From contig NZ_SEON01000009.1 in assembly GCF_004152845.1 (NCBI RefSeq), positions 62,001 through 126,000 of the forward strand: a stretch of DNA of 64,000 nt. Direction: 5' to 3'. Numbering within the stretch: position 1 is the stretch's first letter; each line of letters begins with the position of its first letter. Below are positions 1 through 9,075 of this stretch, piece by piece. The translations under genes and the position numbers were made by a program. The DNA is from Sphingobium fuliginis. GTDB lineage: Bacteria; Pseudomonadota; Alphaproteobacteria; Sphingomonadales; Sphingomonadaceae. The notes beneath the pieces were generated by a model that was not told the origin of the DNA, made no database searches, and worked only from the letters and a program-made list of their open reading frames with translations.

Positions 1-1398
1 GCAGGCGACGTCACCCAGCATCCCGCATTCTGCAATTCGGTCGCGTCGGCCGCCCGGCTCTACGATTTCCAGGCCGCGAATTCCGATTTGATGACTTTCA
101 CGAGCCTGTCGAGTGGCGAGCGGGTAAATCGGGCGTGGGACCTGCCGACCGACTATGAAGGCCTGGTGATGCGCCGCAAGGCGATGGAGGCCTGGGCAGG
201 CACGCATTACGGATTCATGGGGCGATCCCCCGACCATGTCGCCTCCTGCTTCGCCGGGATGATGATGGGCATCGACCTGTTCGAGAATCATGACCGGGCG
301 CGCGCTGGGGCGCTTGCGGACTATTTCCGCTACGCCCGGGACAATGACCTCTTCCTCACCTATGTGATCATCAATCCGCAGGCGGATCGCTCCAAGTCCG
401 CGCATGAGCAGGCTGACCCTTATCTGACCGCCGGGATTGTCGACGAGGATTCGACCGGGATCACGATCCGGGGTGCCAAGATGCTGGCGACCAGCGGGAT
501 CATGGCCAACGAGGTCTTCGTCAGCTGCGTCCAGCCGCTTGGCGTTGGGGACGAGAAATATGCGATCTCGCTGGCGGTGCCGATGAACGCGCCCGGCGTG
601 AAGCTCCTGTCCCGCAAGTCCTATGAGGCGGCGTCGCCCAGCCAATTCGACAACCCGTTAGCCAGCCGTTTCGACGAGAATGATGCCGTCATCTACTTCG
701 ATGACGTCAAGGTTCCCTGGGATCGGGTATTCATCGCTGGCGATACCGCAATGGTGATGAAGCAGTTCCATGCGACGCCTGCGCACGTACTGCAGAATTA
801 TCAGTGCCAGGTCCGGCTGATGGTCAAGATGCGCTTCCTCATGGGCATCGCGCGCCGCACGGCCGAGATCAACGGGACGCTTGCCCTACCGCCGGTCCGC
901 GACATGCTCGGCCAGTTGGCCGCCGAAGCCGCGCTCGTGGAAGGAATGGTCCATGGCATGGAGGCGAAGGGCAAGGTTCGCAACGGCTATTACATACCGG
1001 ACGGCCACCTTCTCTATGCGTCCCAGGTTCTCACGCAGCAGCTCTATTCCAAGGTCATCACCTCGCTGCGCGACCTGGCTGGAGGCGGCCTCATCATGCT
1101 GCCCTCGAGCATTGCGGATTTCGCGAATCCGGAAACGGCCGCTCTCATCGGGAAAACGCAGCAGTCGCCAGTGGCCAATTCGCAGGACCGCGTAAAATTC
1201 TTCAAGCTCGCCTGGGATGCAATCGGCTCTGAATTTGCGAGCCGGCACAACCAGTATGAGATGTTCTACGCGGGAGCCACCTTCGTCACGAAGGGCCACA
1301 GCTTCCGGACCTTCGACTGGGAAAGCTCAACCAATCTCGTCGACACCATGCTCGCCAGCTATGATCTGCACGATGCTGGCATGGGTGTGGCCGCCTGA
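1..1398 (+). CDS. 4-hydroxyphenylacetate 3-monooxygenase (HpaB) family flavoprotein, 5' end missing
   Basis: The reading frame is open from the first base, so the N-terminus lies outside the window. The TTG and ATG at 88-93 are internal codons. The first residues in frame (GDVTQHPAFCNSVASAARLY) fit the family's N-terminal region. The rest matches the FADH2-dependent HpaB/PvcC fold, which hydroxylates aromatic substrates such as 4-hydroxyphenylacetate with a partner flavin reductase. About 465 codons are visible; the family is usually 480-520 residues, so little is missing. Landmarks are YARDNDLFLTYVIINPQ, KMLATSGIMANEVFV and DDVKVPWDRVF. The substrate cannot be told from sequence. It is followed by a strong terminator and then the conjugation operon, so it is probably cargo of the mobile element. 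Confidence 0.85.
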   Translation, partial: AGDVTQHPAFCNSVASAARLYDFQAANSDLMTFTSLSSGERVNRAWDLPTDYEGLVMRRKAMEAWAGTHYGFMGRSPDHVASCFAGMMMGIDLFENHDRARAGALADYFRYARDNDLFLTYVIINPQADRSKSAHEQADPYLTAGIVDEDSTGITIRGAKMLATSGIMANEVFVSCVQPLGVGDEKYAISLAVPMNAPGVKLLSRKSYEAASPSQFDNPLASRFDENDAVIYFDDVKVPWDRVFIAGDTAMVMKQFHATPAHVLQNYQCQVRLMVKMRFLMGIARRTAEINGTLALPPVRDMLGQLAAEAALVEGMVHGMEAKGKVRNGYYIPDGHLLYASQVLTQQLYSKVITSLRDLAGGGLIMLPSSIADFANPETAALIGKTQQSPVANSQDRVKFFKLAWDAIGSEFASRHNQYEMFYAGATFVTKGHSFRTFDWESSTNLVDTMLASYDLHDAGMGVAA

Positions 1399-1434
1399 TT
1401 GCCAACACCTCTCCTTGGCAATCGGCAACACTGT

Positions 1435-1463
1435 GGGCCGGGAAGCATTTCCCGGCCCCTTTT
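1435..1463 (+). terminator. Rho-independent terminator after the HpaB-family gene
   Basis: A perfect 10-bp stem, GGGCCGGGAA / TTCCCGGCCC, closes a 4-base loop and is followed by CTTTT. It sits 37 bases after the stop codon and separates the monooxygenase gene from the conjugation operon. Confidence 0.85.
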
Positions 1464-1687
1464 CATGATCCGCCCTCACGCAGCTTCGGCCAAAGGACCG
1501 ACGAGGCCTGCGGGCGTCTCAATTATTCATTCCTGCGCCTGAGACTTAAGATCCGGGTCAATGCAGGGGCCGCACTGGCACCGCAAAGGTAGCCAGCGGC
1601 ATCGGCCGGTGCCTGCTGCGCCACGCACCTTTACGCGATGCTTGGCCAGCCCGCAGACCAATGAGTCGAGTGCGGGTGGAGGCCCGC

Positions 1688-3730
1688 ATGACCCCTACGA
1701 AACTCCTGATCGGCCAAATCCTGATCGTGCTTGCCATCATTGTCGCGAGCATATGGATCGCGACCCAGTGGGCAGCAGCGCAGCTCGCCTACCAGCCTGA
1801 GCTTGGTGCGCCCTGGCTCCTGCTTTTCGGGCAGCCGATCTACCCGCCCTGGTCGCTATTCCCCTGGTGGTTTTCGTTCGACGCTTATGCGCCGGCGATC
1901 TTCGATGAAGCAGGGACAATCGCGGCGGCGGGCGGCCTCATTGGCTGCGTCGCTGCCATCTTCGGATCAATCTGGCGGGCTCGGCAGTCAAGCAACGTCA
2001 CCACCTATGGCTCGGCGCGCTGGGCAACGCACAAGGATATCAAGGATGCCGGCCTTCTCGTCGACCGCGGCGTCGCGATCGGTCGCGTCGGACCCGACGA
2101 CCTTCGCCACGATGGTCCCGAGCATGTCATGGCTTTCGCGCCGACCCGCTCGGGCAAGGGCGTGGGCCTCGTCGTACCGACGCTGCTCTCTTGGACAGGC
2201 TCGACCGTCGTTCATGACATCAAGGGCGAAAATTGGCAGCTGACCGCCGGCTGGCGCTCGCGCTTCTCGCACTGCCTGCTGTTCAATCCGACCGATGCCC
2301 GCTCGGCGCGATACAACCCGCTGCGCGAGGTGCGGCGCGGCATTAACGAAGTCCGCGACGTCCAGAATATCGCCGACATCCTTGTCGATCCGGAAGGCGC
2401 CTTGGAGCGCCGCAGTCACTGGGAGAAGACCAGCCACGCTCTGCTGGTCGGCGCGATCCTCCATGTCCTCTATGCGGAAGAGGAGAAGACCCTCGCCCGG
2501 GTCGCCACATTCCTCTCCGATCCGCAGCGCAGCTTCGCAGCGACCCTGCGCCGGATGATGGTCACCAACCATGTGGGCACGGCGGATGCACCGCTTGTTC
2601 ATCCGGTTGTCGCCTCGGCCGCCCGTGAACTGCTCAACAAGAGCGAAAACGAGCGCTCTGGCGTGCTGTCGACGGCCATGTCGTTCCTCGGCCTCTATCG
2701 CGACCCCACTGTTGCGGCAGTGACCGCGGCCTCTGACTGGCGGATCGCCGACCTCGTCGAGGCCCGGCATCCGGTGTCCCTCTACCTGGTGGTACCCCCG
2801 TCCGACATCAGCCGTACGAAGCCACTGGTCCGTCTGATCCTCAACCAGATCGGCCGTCGCCTGACCGAAGAGCTTCACGTTCCTGGTAGTGGGGGAGAGA
2901 TTGGCAACCGCCGTCATCGCCTGCTGATGATGCTCGATGAGTTTCCGGCACTCGGGCGGCTCGACTTCTTCGAGACGAGCCTTGCCTTCCTCGCCGGCTA
3001 TGGCGTGCGCGCCTTCCTCATCGCGCAGAGCCTAAACCAGATCGAAAAGGCTTACGGCGAACACAACGCCATACTGGATAACTGCCACGTCCGTATCGCC
3101 TTTGCGACCAATGACGAGCGCACCGCCAAGCGCATCTCAGACGCACTCGGCACCGCGACCGAACAGCGGTCGATGCGAAACTATGCCGGGCATCGCCTCG
3201 CGCCTTGGCTCGCCCATGTCATGGTCAGCCGTCAGGAGACTGCGCGCGCGTTGCTGACGCCGGGCGAGGTGATGCAACTGGCGCCAACCGACGAACTGGT
3301 GCTGGTCTCGGGCAGCCCGCCGATCCGCGCCAGGAAGCTGCGCTACTATGCGGATCGGCGGTTTGCCGCGCGCGTCCTGCCGCCACCGTCGCTGGACGCA
3401 GCCCGCGATCAAGACCTCCCCGAGGCACGTCCTGATGACTGGGCGGGGCAGATTCGCGGGGCGGACATGCGCCTCGCTGCGCAAGCCGACGCCGGCGAAG
3501 ATGGCGATACCGGAGGGCTTGAACAGGCCCGTCACCCTGGGCACGAGATCCAGCCGACAATCACGCCCGAACCGGAGGTCGCCGACCCCCTGGGCCTGGG
3601 CGAAGACGACACCGATCAGGCGGCCGAACGCCGCACGATGGACCGCGTCCAGGCGCTGGGCACTGCGCGGACCGTCTATGGCATCGACGCAGCCTCCATC
3701 CGTCCTGACGACCTGCAGTTGGGGCTTTGA
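1688..3730 (+). CDS. traG: Conjugal transfer coupling protein TraG (VirD4-like ATPase)
   Basis: Type IV coupling protein that links the relaxosome to the trb secretion channel at the inner membrane. From the chosen ATG the product is 680 residues. The start at 1688 is preferred to the in-frame ATG at 1661 because GGAGG lies five bases before it. Two hydrophobic segments in the first ~100 residues anchor it. Walker A (APTRSGKGVG) is near residue 150 and Walker B (LLMMLDEFPALG) near 412. The C-terminal tail is acidic and variable, as usual for TraG. It is the first gene of the traG-copG-trb cluster, and its stop is followed directly by the copG start. The 289 bases upstream hold a terminator and no gene I can support. 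Confidence 0.93.
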   Translation: MTPTKLLIGQILIVLAIIVASIWIATQWAAAQLAYQPELGAPWLLLFGQPIYPPWSLFPWWFSFDAYAPAIFDEAGTIAAAGGLIGCVAAIFGSIWRARQSSNVTTYGSARWATHKDIKDAGLLVDRGVAIGRVGPDDLRHDGPEHVMAFAPTRSGKGVGLVVPTLLSWTGSTVVHDIKGENWQLTAGWRSRFSHCLLFNPTDARSARYNPLREVRRGINEVRDVQNIADILVDPEGALERRSHWEKTSHALLVGAILHVLYAEEEKTLARVATFLSDPQRSFAATLRRMMVTNHVGTADAPLVHPVVASAARELLNKSENERSGVLSTAMSFLGLYRDPTVAAVTAASDWRIADLVEARHPVSLYLVVPPSDISRTKPLVRLILNQIGRRLTEELHVPGSGGEIGNRRHRLLMMLDEFPALGRLDFFETSLAFLAGYGVRAFLIAQSLNQIEKAYGEHNAILDNCHVRIAFATNDERTAKRISDALGTATEQRSMRNYAGHRLAPWLAHVMVSRQETARALLTPGEVMQLAPTDELVLVSGSPPIRARKLRYYADRRFAARVLPPPSLDAARDQDLPEARPDDWAGQIRGADMRLAAQADAGEDGDTGGLEQARHPGHEIQPTITPEPEVADPLGLGEDDTDQAAERRTMDRVQALGTARTVYGIDAASIRPDDLQLGL

Positions 3731-3732
3731 CC

Positions 3733-4128
3733 ATGGAGAAGATCCGCCACCAGCTTTTCCTGCCGCGCCCGCTCTCCGACCGGCTCGAGGCCCTCGCCGC
3801 CAAGCCCGGCGCCACCAAGTCGGCAATTCTTGTCGATGCGCTGACCGCCTGGCTCAATCGTCGGGGCGCCTCAGAACTTGAGGACCGGTTCTCGATCAGG
3901 CTGGACCGGATGACCCGGTCGATCGGCCGGGTGGAAGCCGACACGCATGTGATGCTCGAGACATTGGCGCTGTTCATCCGGTTCGAGCTCGCGATCCAGA
4001 CGCCACTTGCAGAGAATGACCAGGCCGGGCGCGCGCTGGGAGCGAAGCGTTTCGAAGCCTTCGTGACCCAGGTTGGCCGCCATGTCGCCAGTGGACGACG
4101 GACGCTCGGGTCGGAGGATGGGCAATGA
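3733..4128 (+). CDS. CopG-family ribbon-helix-helix protein
   Basis: A 131-residue protein with an N-terminal ribbon-helix-helix region (QLFLPRPLSDRLEALAAKPG, then KSAILVDALTAWL). A CopG-like protein stands between traG and trbB in many ICE conjugation clusters of the Tn4371 type and is presumed to regulate transfer or assist the relaxosome. The ATG at 3733 follows the traG stop by two bases, and its own stop overlaps the trbB start (ATGA). The DNA target is unknown. Confidence 0.8.
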   Translation: MEKIRHQLFLPRPLSDRLEALAAKPGATKSAILVDALTAWLNRRGASELEDRFSIRLDRMTRSIGRVEADTHVMLETLALFIRFELAIQTPLAENDQAGRALGAKRFEAFVTQVGRHVASGRRTLGSEDGQ

Positions 4129-5129
4129 GTCCACACCAGCCTCCTTCGCTCGCCTCCGACCGGCGGCGTGCCATGCTGCGGACAGCCATGGGCGAGGATA
4201 TCGCAGCCCTCCTTGCCGATCCTCTGACGCAGGAGATCATGGTCAATCCGGATGGGGCTCTGCGGGTGGACCGGCTTGGCGAGGGACGGGTCGACACGGG
4301 CATATCGATCGAACCTTCCCAGGTCGAAAGGATCATCCGGCTCGTCGCCGCCTATGGCCGCGCGGAAATCCACGCCGACCGGCCCATCATTTCTGCCGAG
4401 CTGCCGCCCCATGCGGAGGGTCATGCAGGCGAGCGCTTCGAGGGCGTGCTGCCCCCGATTGCCCCAGCCCCCTGTTTCTCGATCCGGAAACCTGCCGAGC
4501 GGCTCTACACGCTCGACGACTATGTCGCCGACGGCCTCATGCCGCCGGCCTTGGCAGAGGCGCTGAGGGCCGCGGTAACGCAGCGCCTCAACATTCTCAT
4601 CGCCGGCGGCACCAGTTCGGGCAAGACGACGCTCGCTAATGCGCTGCTTGCCGAGATGGCCTGGGTCGATGCCAGGGTGATTCTCATCGAGGACACGCGT
4701 GAGCTCCAATGCCCGCTGCCCGACACGGTCGCGCTCCGTACCAAGGCTGGCGTGGCATCCATGACCGATCTCGTGCGCTCTACGATGCGCCTGCGGCCCG
4801 ATCGGATCGTCGTCGGCGAGGTCCGCGGCCCCGAGGCACTCGACATGCTCAAGGCCTGGAACACCGGCCATCCGGGTGGGATCGCCACAGTCCACGCCAA
4901 TGGCGCGCAGGCCGCGCTGACCCGGATCGAGCAACTGGTCCAGGAGGCGGTGGTCACCGTGCCACGCCAGCTCATCGCCGAGGCCATCGACCTCATCGTC
5001 TTCATTTCAGGACGTGGCAGCGCCCGGCGCATCGCCAGCATCGCTCGGATGGCCGGGCTCGATCCCGACACCGGCGCCTATCGCCTTTCCAACCTTCTCA
5101 AATCCCAAACCCAAGGAGATGCTTCATGA
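4125..5129 (+). CDS. trbB: P-type conjugative transfer ATPase TrbB (VirB11-like)
   Basis: Cytoplasmic hexameric ATPase of the type IV secretion system, 334 residues. Walker A (IAGGTSSGKTTLANA) lies near residue 160. The Asp box (VILIEDTRELQ), the Walker B region (RPDRIVVGEVRGPEALDML) and the His box (NTGHPGGIATVHAN) follow in the canonical order. Start and stop overlap the neighbouring genes by four bases on both sides, which suggests translational coupling within the operon. Confidence 0.95.
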   Translation: MSPHQPPSLASDRRRAMLRTAMGEDIAALLADPLTQEIMVNPDGALRVDRLGEGRVDTGISIEPSQVERIIRLVAAYGRAEIHADRPIISAELPPHAEGHAGERFEGVLPPIAPAPCFSIRKPAERLYTLDDYVADGLMPPALAEALRAAVTQRLNILIAGGTSSGKTTLANALLAEMAWVDARVILIEDTRELQCPLPDTVALRTKAGVASMTDLVRSTMRLRPDRIVVGEVRGPEALDMLKAWNTGHPGGIATVHANGAQAALTRIEQLVQEAVVTVPRQLIAEAIDLIVFISGRGSARRIASIARMAGLDPDTGAYRLSNLLKSQTQGDAS

Positions 5130-5467
5130 CGGCCCAAACTCGCTTCCTATCTTTGTCGGCTCGCCTCGCTGGCGCGGCGACAGGCCTCGCATTCGCCCTC
5201 GCAATCTCCATCCAGGCGCGGGCAGCCGGTTCCGGCATGCCTTGGGAGGAGCCGCTCCAGCAGGTGCTGGAATCCGTACAGGGACCGGTCGCGAAGATCA
5301 TCGCGGTGATCGTCATCATCGTCACCGGTCTCAGCCTGGCATTCGGGGAGTCATCCGGAGGCTTCCGGCGACTGATTCAGATCGTCTTCGGCCTGTCGAT
5401 CGCCTTTGCTGCCTCCAGCTTTTTCCTCAGCTTCTTCAGCTTCGGTGGCGGAGCGCTGATCGCATGA
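5126..5467 (+). CDS. trbC: TrbC, pilin precursor (VirB2-like)
   Basis: A 113-residue protein with a signal peptide ending near AISIQARAA, followed by two hydrophobic segments (IIAVIVIIVTGLSLAF and RLIQIVFGLSIAFAASSFFL), the normal pilin layout. In RP4 the homologue is processed and cyclised to form the conjugative pilus. AAGGAG at 5113-5118 serves the ATG, which overlaps the trbB stop. Confidence 0.9.
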   Translation: MTAQTRFLSLSARLAGAATGLAFALAISIQARAAGSGMPWEEPLQQVLESVQGPVAKIIAVIVIIVTGLSLAFGESSGGFRRLIQIVFGLSIAFAASSFFLSFFSFGGGALIA

Positions 5468-5736
5468 CCGGCGATGGCCAGCATATGGAGGGATTTGAGG
5501 TGCCGATCCACGGCGCGCTCGGAAGTCCCATTCTCCTGGGCGGCGCACCGCGCATGCTCGCCATCGTCAACGGCACGCTGGCCGCCGCTGTTGGCCTTGG
5601 CCTCCAGCAATGGCTCGCCGGGGTGCTGCTCTGGGCCGCTGGCCACAGCCTCGCCGTACTCGCGGCGCGGCGTGATCCGAGCTTCGCCCCGGTGCTCCTT
5701 CGCCATCTTCGCCAGAAAGGGCATATTTCGTGCTGA
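5464..5736 (+). CDS. trbD: Conjugal transfer protein TrbD (VirB3-like)
   Basis: A 90-residue inner-membrane protein of the transfer channel. The N-terminus (GFEVPIHGALGSPILLGGAP) is the usual TrbD/VirB3 start, followed by two short hydrophobic stretches (AIVNGTLAAAVGLGLQQW and LAGVLLWAAGHSLAVL). It overlaps trbC by four bases and trbE by seven. VirB3-type proteins work with the VirB4-type ATPase, here trbE. Confidence 0.9.
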   Translation: MTGDGQHMEGFEVPIHGALGSPILLGGAPRMLAIVNGTLAAAVGLGLQQWLAGVLLWAAGHSLAVLAARRDPSFAPVLLRHLRQKGHISC

Positions 5737-8174
5737 ACCTTGCCGAATATCGGCGGCACGCCGACCGTCTTGCCGATCACCTGCCCTGGGCCGCCCTGGT
5801 CGCCCCGGGCATCGTCCTCAACAAGGATGGCAGCTTCCAGCGCACGCTCGCCTTCCGGGGACCGGATCTTGAATCGGCAACCGAGGCCGAACTCATTGCG
5901 GCCTGCGCCCGCGCCAATAATGTTCTGAAGCGCCTGGGTTCAGGCTGGGCGCTCTACTTCGATGCCGAGCGGCTCGAGAGCCAGGGCTACCCCGACAGCG
6001 TCTTTCCTGATCCCGCGAGCGCTCTCGTCGATCGGGAAAGACGTGCCGCGTTCGAGGCTGCCGGCCTGCATTTCGAGAGCCGCTACCACCTGACGCTGCA
6101 ATGGCTGCCGCCTGCCGACAGCATCGACAGCGCCGGCCGCGCGCTGGTCGAACGACCGGATGCTGACAAGGGACGAGACTGGCGCGGGACGCTCGGGCAG
6201 TTTGCGGCGGAGACCGATCGGATCCTCGACCTCCTGTCGGGCTTCATGCCAGAGGTGCGGGCGCTCGACGATACCGAGACGCTGACCTACCTCCATGGCT
6301 GCATCTCCGAAAGGCCGCATCCGGTCAGCGTCCCCGAGACCCCGGTCTATCTCGACGCATTGCTGGTCGACACGCCGCTCGCTGGCGGGCTCGAGCCGCG
6401 TCTTGGCCAGAAGCACCTGCGGACCCTGAGCGTGCTTGGCTTCCCCAGCCTCAGCCGCCCCGGAATCCTCGACGCGCTCAACCACCAGGATTTCGGCTAT
6501 CGCTGGGTCACGCGCTTCATTGCGCTCGACAAGACGCAGGCCACCAAGGCGCTCACCAGCATCCGCCGCCAATGGTTCAACAAGCGCAAGTCGATTACCG
6601 CCCTCCTTCGGGAGGTACTCTACAACCAGCCGAGCCAATTGCTCGACAGCGATGCCGACAACAAGGTTTCAGACGCCGATGCCGCGCTGCAGGTGCTGGG
6701 GCAGGACCATGTCGCCTTCGGCTACCTGACCATGACGATCACGGTAGCCGACGAGGACCGGGCGCGGGTCGAGGAAAAGGTCCGCCGCGTCGAGCGGATC
6801 GTCAACGGCCTTGGCTTCACGACGATCCGCGAAGGCACCAATGCCGTGGAGGCATGGCTTTCCTCCCTGCCAGGCCAGGCTTATGCCAATGTTCGCCAGC
6901 CGCTCGTCCATACGCTCAATCTCGCGCACCTGATGCCGCTGTCGAGCGTCTGGGCTGGCCCCGCGCGCAACGCCCATCTCGACGGGCCTCCGCTGCTGGT
7001 CGCCAGAACCGCCGGTTCCACCCCCTTCAGGCTTTCAACCCATGTGGGGGACGTCGGCCATATGCTGGTCGCAGGGCCGACCGGTGCCGGAAAGTCCGTC
7101 CTCCTCTCCGCGATCATGCTGCAGTTCCGGCGCTACGAGAAGGCGCAGGTCTTCATCTTCGACAAGGGTTTTTCCGCTCGTGCGGCTGTGCTCGCGTGCG
7201 GCGGGGCGCATCACGAACTGGGCGTCGGCAATGGGGAGGCGCTCGCCTTCCAGCCCCTGGCGGGGATTGATGGCGATGCCGAACGGAGCTGGGCCGCTGA
7301 ATGGATCGGTGCGCTTCTCGAGCATGAGGGCGCGACGCTGACGCCGGATGCCAAGGACATGGTCTGGTCGGCACTTGGCAGCCTCGCCTCCGCCCCGGTC
7401 GAACAACGCACCCTGACGGGCCTGGCGCTGCTGCTCCAGTCCAATGCGCTCAGAACCGCGCTGCAACCCTATACTCTGGACGGGCCCCATGGCCGCCTCC
7501 TCGACGCGGCCGAGCAACAGCTTGCGCTCGGCGACATGGAATGTTTCGAGACCGAAGCGCTGATGGGCCAGCCCAGCGTGATTGCGCCCGTCCTTGCCTA
7601 TCTTTTCCATCGCCTCGAGGCCCACTTCGACGGGCGACCAACTTTGCTCATCCTCGACGAAGCCTGGATCTTCCTCGACCATCCGCTGTTCGCAGCCCGG
7701 ATCCGCGAATGGCTCAAGGTCCTGCGCAAGAAGAATGTCGCGGTCCTGTTCGCGACCCAGAGCCTCGCTGACATCGCAGGATCGACGATCGCGCCAGCTA
7801 TCATCGAGAGCTGTCCACAGCGCGTCCTCCTGCCGAACGACCGCGCGATCGAGCCACAATCCCGCGCTATCTATGAGAGCTTTGGCCTCAATGCGCGCCA
7901 GATTGAACTCGTCGCGCGCGCCACGCCCAAGCGCCAATATTACCTGCAATCGGCGCGCGGCAACCGCCTGTTCGAACTGGGCCTGGGGCCGATTGCCCTG
8001 GCGCTCTGCGCAACGTCCGATCCGTCGACCCAGTCCCGCATCAATGCGCTGATCGAGGCGGGTGGCAGCGAGGACTTCGCCGCGCGCTTCCTCGCTTCGG
8101 CCGGGCTCGACTGGGCTGCCGATTTGCTCGGCCATTCCTCCAATCTTCCATCCCCCCTGCAAGGAGACCAATAA
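5730..8174 (+). CDS. trbE: Conjugal transfer ATPase TrbE (VirB4-like)
   Basis: An 814-residue ATPase, the largest channel component, needed for pilus assembly and DNA transfer. Walker A (AGPTGAGKSVLL) is near residue 449 and Walker B (LLILDEAWIFLDHP) near 638. The CagE/TrbE/VirB N-terminal domain occupies roughly residues 180-400. The start is a GTG at 5730 that overlaps the end of trbD. A start further downstream would lose the conserved N-terminal region LNLAEYRRHADRLADHLPWA. Confidence 0.95.
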   Translation: MLNLAEYRRHADRLADHLPWAALVAPGIVLNKDGSFQRTLAFRGPDLESATEAELIAACARANNVLKRLGSGWALYFDAERLESQGYPDSVFPDPASALVDRERRAAFEAAGLHFESRYHLTLQWLPPADSIDSAGRALVERPDADKGRDWRGTLGQFAAETDRILDLLSGFMPEVRALDDTETLTYLHGCISERPHPVSVPETPVYLDALLVDTPLAGGLEPRLGQKHLRTLSVLGFPSLSRPGILDALNHQDFGYRWVTRFIALDKTQATKALTSIRRQWFNKRKSITALLREVLYNQPSQLLDSDADNKVSDADAALQVLGQDHVAFGYLTMTITVADEDRARVEEKVRRVERIVNGLGFTTIREGTNAVEAWLSSLPGQAYANVRQPLVHTLNLAHLMPLSSVWAGPARNAHLDGPPLLVARTAGSTPFRLSTHVGDVGHMLVAGPTGAGKSVLLSAIMLQFRRYEKAQVFIFDKGFSARAAVLACGGAHHELGVGNGEALAFQPLAGIDGDAERSWAAEWIGALLEHEGATLTPDAKDMVWSALGSLASAPVEQRTLTGLALLLQSNALRTALQPYTLDGPHGRLLDAAEQQLALGDMECFETEALMGQPSVIAPVLAYLFHRLEAHFDGRPTLLILDEAWIFLDHPLFAARIREWLKVLRKKNVAVLFATQSLADIAGSTIAPAIIESCPQRVLLPNDRAIEPQSRAIYESFGLNARQIELVARATPKRQYYLQSARGNRLFELGLGPIALALCATSDPSTQSRINALIEAGGSEDFAARFLASAGLDWAADLLGHSSNLPSPLQGDQ

Positions 8175-8917
8175 TGCGCGCTATTACCGCCAAGCACCTC
8201 GTCGCGGCTGCTCTAGCCACAGGCGCTGCCAGCTCGCTCGCGTTTGGCCTCATAGCCCCCTCGACGCCAGCGCATGCCATCACCGTGTTCGACCCCAGCA
8301 ACTATGCGCAGAATATCCTGACAGCGGCCCGGACGCTACAACAGGTCAACCAGCAGATCAGGCAGCTTCAAAACGAGGCGCAGATGCTGGTCAACATGGG
8401 CAAGAATCTCTCGCGAATCGATTTTCCGCAGCTCGATGCACTTCGAGCGAAACTGGCTGCGATCGATCGCCTGATGGGACAGGCGCAGGGCATCGACTTC
8501 CATGTCAGCGAACTCGACGCAAAATTCGCCAAGCTCTTCCCCCGGGACTTTGCCGACGCCCTTCGCACCGACCAGCGCGTCCAGGATGCGCGCAGCCGAC
8601 TCGATGGCAGCATGGACGGGTTTCGTCATGCGATGACGGTCCAGGCGCAGGTGGTTGAGAATGTCCGCGACGATACGCAGGCCCTCGCCGATATCGTCGC
8701 CCGCAGCCAGGGCGCCGAAGGATCGCTGCAGGCGACTCAGGCCACCAACCAGTTACTGGCGCTCACCGCCAAGCAGCAGCTCCAGCTCCAGCAGATGATG
8801 GCCGCCCAGTTCCGCAGCGAAAGCCAGGAACAGGCGAGGCGCGCAACGCAGGCGCTCGAGGCGCGTGCCGCCACCAGGAAGTTCCTCGGCTCCGGATCGG
8901 CCTACACGCCGCAATAG
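8174..8917 (+). CDS. trbJ: P-type conjugative transfer protein TrbJ (VirB5-like)
   Basis: A 247-residue exported protein with a signal peptide ending near APSTPAHA. The mature part is rich in helix and glutamine, with a coiled-coil look (ARTLQQVNQQIRQLQNEAQM), as in TrbJ/VirB5 minor pilus components. AAGGAG at 8161-8166 precedes the ATG, whose first base is the last base of the trbE stop codon. Confidence 0.92.
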   Translation: MRAITAKHLVAAALATGAASSLAFGLIAPSTPAHAITVFDPSNYAQNILTAARTLQQVNQQIRQLQNEAQMLVNMGKNLSRIDFPQLDALRAKLAAIDRLMGQAQGIDFHVSELDAKFAKLFPRDFADALRTDQRVQDARSRLDGSMDGFRHAMTVQAQVVENVRDDTQALADIVARSQGAEGSLQATQATNQLLALTAKQQLQLQQMMAAQFRSESQEQARRATQALEARAATRKFLGSGSAYTPQ

Positions 8918-9075
8918 CCCCTCTCCTGCGGGCGCCAGCCCGATCCGGTCCAAGGCGGCAATGCGGTTTCCCCCTCCCGCCTGCCGCCGCCGCGGGGCGT
9001 GGCTCTGCTCCCCCAGCCATGCCCCGCGGTCCCCGGCCAAGTGCAGGACGCCCAAGCCCCAGGATGCCCAAGCCC

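Noticed and set aside
3561..4934. A 457-codon minus-strand frame opposite copG and trbB
   Set aside because: The plus strand has the clear ATPase motifs of TrbB and overlapping operon starts; the minus frame has no motif.
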